DNA of 19,723 bases, taken from an uncultured Clostridia bacterium. Lineage in GTDB: Bacteria; Bacillota; Clostridia; Christensenellales; UBA1242. Each line of letters starts with the position of its first letter. The first letter of the stretch is position 1. This document shows, piece after piece, positions 15,718 through 19,723 of this stretch. A program made the translations under genes and the position numbers. The notes beneath the pieces are model-generated. The model was not told the DNA's origin. It worked only from the letters and a program-made list of their open reading frames with translations, and ran no database searches. The stretch lies in NCBI GenBank assembly GCA_947089305.1, contig CAMUJQ010000011.1, positions 1 through 19,723 of the forward strand, written 5' to 3'.

Positions 15718-17679
15718 ATGGATAAATTTAAACTACATAGTTCCTATAAGCCAACGGGGGATCAGCCCCTTGCAATAAATAAACTAACGGAAGGTATTAA
15801 CGATGGTGTTAGTGACCAAGTTCTTTTGGGCGTAACTGGTAGCGGTAAAACTTTTACTATGGCTAACATTATAGCTAATGTTAATAGACCTGCACTTGTT
15901 ATTGCTCACAATAAAACCCTTGCTAGTCAACTTTGCAGTGAGTTAAAAGAATTTTTTCCTGAGAATAGAGTTGAATATTTTGTTAGTTATTACGATTATT
16001 ATCAACCTGAAAGTTATATTGTTGCGACCGACACTTATATTGAAAAAGATAGTTCAGTAAACGACGAAATTGATAAACTTCGTCATGCAGCAACTTGTAG
16101 TTTGGGAGAACGTAACGATGTTATTGTTGTTGCAAGTGTTAGTTGCATTTATGGTTTAGGGGCACCTGAAGAATATTATCGTCAAACAATTTTTTTACAT
16201 GAAGGTGTTGAATTCGGGCGAGATAAATTAATTAGGCGACTAATTGAAATTCAATATAAACGAAACGATATTGATTTTACTCGTTCAACCTTTAGAGTTC
16301 GAGGAGATATAGTAGATATATTTCCATCTAACGCAAGTGAAGCTGGAATTAGAGTTGAATTTTTTGGGGACATCATAGATTCAATAGGTGAGTTTAACAT
16401 TGCGAGTAATAAAGTTGTAACCCATTTAAAAGAATGCCCAATAATGCCGGCGAGTCACTTTGTGCAAGACAAAGAAAAAATTGCACGTGTTACTGAAGAA
16501 ATATTAAACGACCTTGACGAACGCTTAGCCGAACTTGAAAGTGAAGGAAAAATGTTAGAAGCGTTCCGTTTAAAGCAACGCGTTAATTATGACGTTGAAA
16601 TGATACGTGAAATTGGCTTTTGTAATGGAATTGAAAATTATAGCCGTTATTTTGATGAACGTGAACCTGGTGAACCGCCTTACACTTTAATTGACTATTT
16701 TCCAAAAGATTTTATTATGTTTATAGATGAAAGTCACATAACTCTCCCTCAAGTTAGAGGAATGTTTAATGGCGATAAAGCGAGAAAAGATAATTTAGTG
16801 GAATATGGTTTTAGGCTTCCAAGTGCAAGGGACAATCGTCCGCTTAATTTTAATGAGTTTAGAAAAAAGCAACCTCAAACAATTTATATTTCTGCAACTC
16901 CAAACGATTATGAATTGGGTTTAGCAAAAGAAAATGTTGCAGAACAAATTATACGCCCAACAGGTTTACTTGACCCACGAGTTGAAGTTCGACCTATTAA
17001 AAATCAAATGGACGATTTAATTGCTGAAATTTATGAGGTTACAAAAAATAATGGTCGTGTGCTTGTTACAACTTTAACGAAAAAGATGGCAGAAACTCTT
17101 TCAACTTATTTTGCCGAAAACAAAGTTAAAGCAAAATATTTACATAGTGATATTGATACATTAGAGAGAATTGATATTATTACAGCATTACGCAAAGGCG
17201 AGTTTGATGTGCTTGTTGGTATTAATTTACTTAGAGAAGGTCTTGACATTCCTGAGGTTAGTTTGGTTGCAATTTTAGATGCTGATAAGGAAGGTTTTTT
17301 AAGAAGCAGAACAAGTTTAATTCAAACGATAGGTCGTGCTGCTCGTAACGCTGACGCCAAAGTTATTATGTATGCAGATAAAATGACTGATAGCATGAAA
17401 GCGGCAATAGACGAAACTAATCGACGTCGTGCAATTCAAGAAGCGTATAACAAAGAACACAATATAACACCAAAAACAATTATAAAACCAATTAATGAAA
17501 ATATTAGAATTGCTAAAAAGTCAAAAGATAAAATTAAAAAAATGAGTAAAAGCGATATTTTAGCCGAAATTGAAAACCTAAAAGGTTTGATGACTATCGC
17601 CAGCAAAAACCTTGATTTTGAGAACGCTATTTTGCTTAGAGAACAAATTTCCGAATTAAAAAAACACTTAGGAAAATAA
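15718..17679 (+). CDS. uvrB: UvrABC system protein B
   Basis: UvrB is the excision-repair helicase-like subunit that receives damaged DNA from UvrA, verifies the lesion with its beta-hairpin and recruits UvrC for incision. At 653 residues it is full length (the Bacillus protein is about 660) and aligns from residue 1 ('YKPTGDQPLAI'). Walker A GVTGSGKT is at 38-45. The aromatic beta-hairpin region 'YFVSYYDYYQPESY' is near 90, followed by 'DEIDKLRH'. DESH is at 337-340, and 'GINLLREGLDIPEVSL' and 'QTIGRAARN' are helicase motifs V and VI. The C-terminal UVR motif that contacts UvrC occupies about 610-653. No Shine-Dalgarno precedes the ATG and the promoter abuts it, so translation is probably leaderless. 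It heads an operon with the SGNH hydrolase (11-base gap) and uvrA. Confidence 0.98.
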   Translation: MDKFKLHSSYKPTGDQPLAINKLTEGINDGVSDQVLLGVTGSGKTFTMANIIANVNRPALVIAHNKTLASQLCSELKEFFPENRVEYFVSYYDYYQPESYIVATDTYIEKDSSVNDEIDKLRHAATCSLGERNDVIVVASVSCIYGLGAPEEYYRQTIFLHEGVEFGRDKLIRRLIEIQYKRNDIDFTRSTFRVRGDIVDIFPSNASEAGIRVEFFGDIIDSIGEFNIASNKVVTHLKECPIMPASHFVQDKEKIARVTEEILNDLDERLAELESEGKMLEAFRLKQRVNYDVEMIREIGFCNGIENYSRYFDEREPGEPPYTLIDYFPKDFIMFIDESHITLPQVRGMFNGDKARKDNLVEYGFRLPSARDNRPLNFNEFRKKQPQTIYISATPNDYELGLAKENVAEQIIRPTGLLDPRVEVRPIKNQMDDLIAEIYEVTKNNGRVLVTTLTKKMAETLSTYFAENKVKAKYLHSDIDTLERIDIITALRKGEFDVLVGINLLREGLDIPEVSLVAILDADKEGFLRSRTSLIQTIGRAARNADAKVIMYADKMTDSMKAAIDETNRRRAIQEAYNKEHNITPKTIIKPINENIRIAKKSKDKIKKMSKSDILAEIENLKGLMTIASKNLDFENAILLREQISELKKHLGK

Positions 17680-17690
17680 AAGGAAAAATA

Positions 17691-18299
17691 ATGAAAAGAA
17701 TTTTATGTTATGGAGATTCTAACACTTGGGGAACAGATGATAAAACACATAATAGGTTAGATGAAAAAACGCGCTTTACAAAACTGCTTCAAAAAAAGTT
17801 GGGAAAAAATTTTGAAGTAATAGAAGAAGGACTGCGTTCACGAACGTTAGCAATTGATGATATTAAACCTCCAAAGGGCAATAGAAACGGTGCTTCTTAT
17901 TTTGCACAAAGTGTTTATACGCACGATCCACTTGATTATATTGTTATAATGCTAGGAACAAACGATTTGAAAAATCGCTTCAATAAAGATGCAAAAATGT
18001 GTGCAAATGATTTAGAGGAGTTTTATATTAGTTTTGTTAAAAATACTTTAAGCAAAGTTTTAGTTAATACGCCACAAATAATTATTGTTGCTCCAAGTTT
18101 AATTAAGGATATAGACCAAGATTTTGCAGGGGCTGAAGAAAAATCTAAATTTTTCAATGAAGAATATAGCAAAGTTGCAACAAAAAATAATTGCATTTTT
18201 ATAGATAATTCAATTTTAGAAGCTGGAATAGATGGCGTGCATTTAACAATAGAAAGTCACAAAAAACTAGCAGATAAACTTGCTAGTATTATAAAATAA
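17691..18299 (+). CDS. SGNH/GDSL hydrolase, arylesterase/acyltransferase-like, 202 aa
   Basis: The four SGNH blocks are intact: 'CYGDSNTWG' with nucleophile S10, 'VIEEGLRSRT' with oxyanion G47, 'MLGTNDLK' with N91, and 'DGVH' with D181 and H184. The N-terminal signature closely resembles the Mycobacterium smegmatis MsAcT arylesterase/acyltransferase group, which hydrolyses or transfers acyl groups on small esters; the natural substrate is unknown. There is no signal peptide, so it is cytoplasmic. AAGGA lies six bases before the ATG, which is 11 bases after uvrB, and uvrA follows after 49 bases with no terminator between. The three genes are therefore probably cotranscribed. A repair role would be guesswork; this may be simple operon hitch-hiking. 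Confidence 0.9.
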   Translation: MKRILCYGDSNTWGTDDKTHNRLDEKTRFTKLLQKKLGKNFEVIEEGLRSRTLAIDDIKPPKGNRNGASYFAQSVYTHDPLDYIVIMLGTNDLKNRFNKDAKMCANDLEEFYISFVKNTLSKVLVNTPQIIIVAPSLIKDIDQDFAGAEEKSKFFNEEYSKVATKNNCIFIDNSILEAGIDGVHLTIESHKKLADKLASIIK

Positions 18300-18348
18300 T
18301 ATACTAAATTTTCACAAATCGTAAAAACTAAACAAAAGGGAAACTATT

Positions 18349-19723
18349 ATGGAAGAATATATTAAAATACGTGGAGCAAGAGAAAATAATTTAAAAAATG
18401 TAAACTTAGATGTGCCACGTGGAAAAATTGTTGTTTTTACAGGTGTAAGCGGTAGTGGAAAAACTACTCTTGCTTTTGATACAATTTTTGCTGAAGGTCA
18501 ACGCCGTTATGTTGAAAGTTTATCAAGTTACGCACGTATGTTTTTAGGGCAGATGAACAAGCCCGACGTTGACTCTATAGATGGGCTTAGCCCCGCAGTT
18601 TCAATTGACCAAAAAACAACAAGTGCAAACCCAAGAAGTACGGTTGGAACGGTAACTGAAATTTACGATTATGTTCGTTTGTTGTATGCAAACATTGGTG
18701 TTCCGTTTTGTCCAAATTGTAACGAACCAATTGTTGCTATCACGGTTGATGAAATTGTAGCAAAAGTTTTTGCTTTTCCTGAAAAAACAAAAATTTTGGT
18801 TAAAGCACCTGTTGTGCGTGGTCAAAAAGGAACACATGCAAAGTTGTTTGATAGTTTGCGTAAAAGCGGTTATAGCAGAGTTGAAGTAGATGGAAATATG
18901 TATACTTTAGACGAACAAATAACACTAGACAAAAACATTAAACACACAATAAATGTTGTTATAGATAGATTAGTAGTAAGTGATACAATTAAAACTCGTT
19001 TAACTGGTTCAATTGAAACTGCTTTAAGGCTTGCAAATGGGTTGTTAATTATAAGTGAAATAAATGGCGACAAAGAAACTGAAAATATGTTTTCAACAAA
19101 CCATAGTTGTAAACAATGTGGTTTAACGCTACCAGAAATTACACCACGTTTATTTAGTTTCAATTCACCATTTGGGGCTTGTTCAGAATGTAGCGGCTTA
19201 GGGGTGTTTCCAACTGCAGATCCAAACAAGTTTGTTAAAGAAAATTTAAGCATTAATCAAGGTGCACTAAATTTTATGGGTTATAGTTTGCCAAGTTCAA
19301 GTGTTAGAATGATGTATGATGCACTAAGTGAACATTTTGATTTTAGTTTAGACGAACCATTTAAAAACTTGCCTGACTATATAAAAAACATAATGCTATA
19401 TGGAACAAAAGAAAAAGTTCGTGTTACTGGTGTGAGTTCTAGTGGGTATAAAAAGGAATATGAAGTTGCGTTTGAAGGTGTTGTTAATTTAATTAATAGA
19501 CGTTTTAAAGAAACCACATCAACATGGGCACGTGCAGAATATCAAAGATATATGGGCGAAAAAACTTGCCCAATTTGTCGCGGTCTTAGACTTAGCAACG
19601 CCGCTCTTGCAGTTAGAGTTGAAGGACTGAATATTGCTGAATTCACTGCACTTTCAATTGTTAAGGCTAAAGCATTTTTAGAAAAACTTAAATTAACTGG
19701 TGAACGAAAAAAAATAGCCGAGC
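18349..19723 (+). CDS. uvrA: UvrABC system protein A, 3' partial
   Basis: UvrA is the ABC-type ATPase dimer that scans for DNA damage and loads UvrB. The first 458 residues of the usual ~940 are present and the frame runs off the window end. Walker A GVSGSGKT is at 32-39. 'AEGQRRYVESLSSYARMFL' and 'GLSPAVSIDQKTTSANPRSTVGT' follow in family order. CxxC pairs lie at C121/C124. The first zinc module is C254-x2-C257-x20-C278-x2-C281, and 'TCPICRGLRL' is at 406-415. The second ATPase half and C-terminal zinc finger lie beyond the window. AAGGG at 18336-18340 is eight bases before the ATG. I see no terminator or good promoter in the 49-base gap after the SGNH gene, so it should be read from the uvrB promoter. 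Confidence 0.97.
   Translation, partial: MEEYIKIRGARENNLKNVNLDVPRGKIVVFTGVSGSGKTTLAFDTIFAEGQRRYVESLSSYARMFLGQMNKPDVDSIDGLSPAVSIDQKTTSANPRSTVGTVTEIYDYVRLLYANIGVPFCPNCNEPIVAITVDEIVAKVFAFPEKTKILVKAPVVRGQKGTHAKLFDSLRKSGYSRVEVDGNMYTLDEQITLDKNIKHTINVVIDRLVVSDTIKTRLTGSIETALRLANGLLIISEINGDKETENMFSTNHSCKQCGLTLPEITPRLFSFNSPFGACSECSGLGVFPTADPNKFVKENLSINQGALNFMGYSLPSSSVRMMYDALSEHFDFSLDEPFKNLPDYIKNIMLYGTKEKVRVTGVSSSGYKKEYEVAFEGVVNLINRRFKETTSTWARAEYQRYMGEKTCPICRGLRLSNAALAVRVEGLNIAEFTALSIVKAKAFLEKLKLTGERKKIAE

Noticed and set aside
18601..19253. Two open frames on the minus strand opposite uvrA
   Set aside because: They lie antisense to unmistakable UvrA coding sequence and have no ribosome binding site or recognisable product.
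1..19723. Use of genetic code 4 (TGA as Trp), prompted by high AT and all stops being TAA
   Set aside because: Trp is encoded by TGG throughout, and no conserved Trp position in the helicase, UvrB or SGNH protein falls on TGA. TAA preference is expected at this GC content.

Overview
This is AT-rich DNA from a low-GC Gram-positive-type bacterium, most likely an uncultured Bacillota (Clostridia or a gut Bacilli-like lineage). The evidence is AAGGAG-type ribosome binding sites, compact intrinsic terminators with long T tracts, and a UvrB that lines up end to end with the Bacillus protein. The DUF1858 redox protein suggests an anaerobe. The standard code fits: open frames of 2,495 and 1,549 codons have no in-frame TGA, and Trp is TGG. 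All complete genes end in TAA. I cannot name the genus.

Layout. (1) 1-7491: the 3' part of one giant gene for a GLUG-repeat, beta-helix-like, presumably surface-exposed protein. Its start lies outside the window. It converges on a minus-strand gene for a PRC-barrel-like protein, and the two share a bidirectional terminator. (2) 8437-9822: a two-gene unit, divergent from the PRC-barrel gene, encoding a YdjI-like SPFH protein with a zinc ribbon and a small DUF1858 CxxC protein. (3) 9894-14543: a stand-alone 1,549-residue DUF4011 / superfamily 1 helicase / Vsr-like nuclease protein with its own promoter and terminator. It is a plausible single-gene antiviral defence effector. (4) 14573-14801: an intact tRNA-Gln(CTG). 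Upstream lies a colinear but decayed tRNA-Gln-like sequence, and both flanks carry segments complementary to the T arm and acceptor strand of the intact tRNA. (5) 14985-15632: an unrecognised small membrane protein gene. (6) 15718-19723: uvrB, an SGNH hydrolase gene and uvrA (cut by the window end), apparently one excision-repair operon. The -10 element of uvrB abuts its ATG, suggesting leaderless translation.

How the parts relate. UvrA and UvrB are the damage-recognition half of nucleotide excision repair. The SGNH hydrolase between them resembles the MsAcT arylesterase/acyltransferase group and has no obvious repair role. The helicase-nuclease stands alone between terminators and has no visible methylase or partner. 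The most unusual region is the tRNA-Gln locus. I saw no CRISPR array, insertion sequence, phage gene or rRNA.
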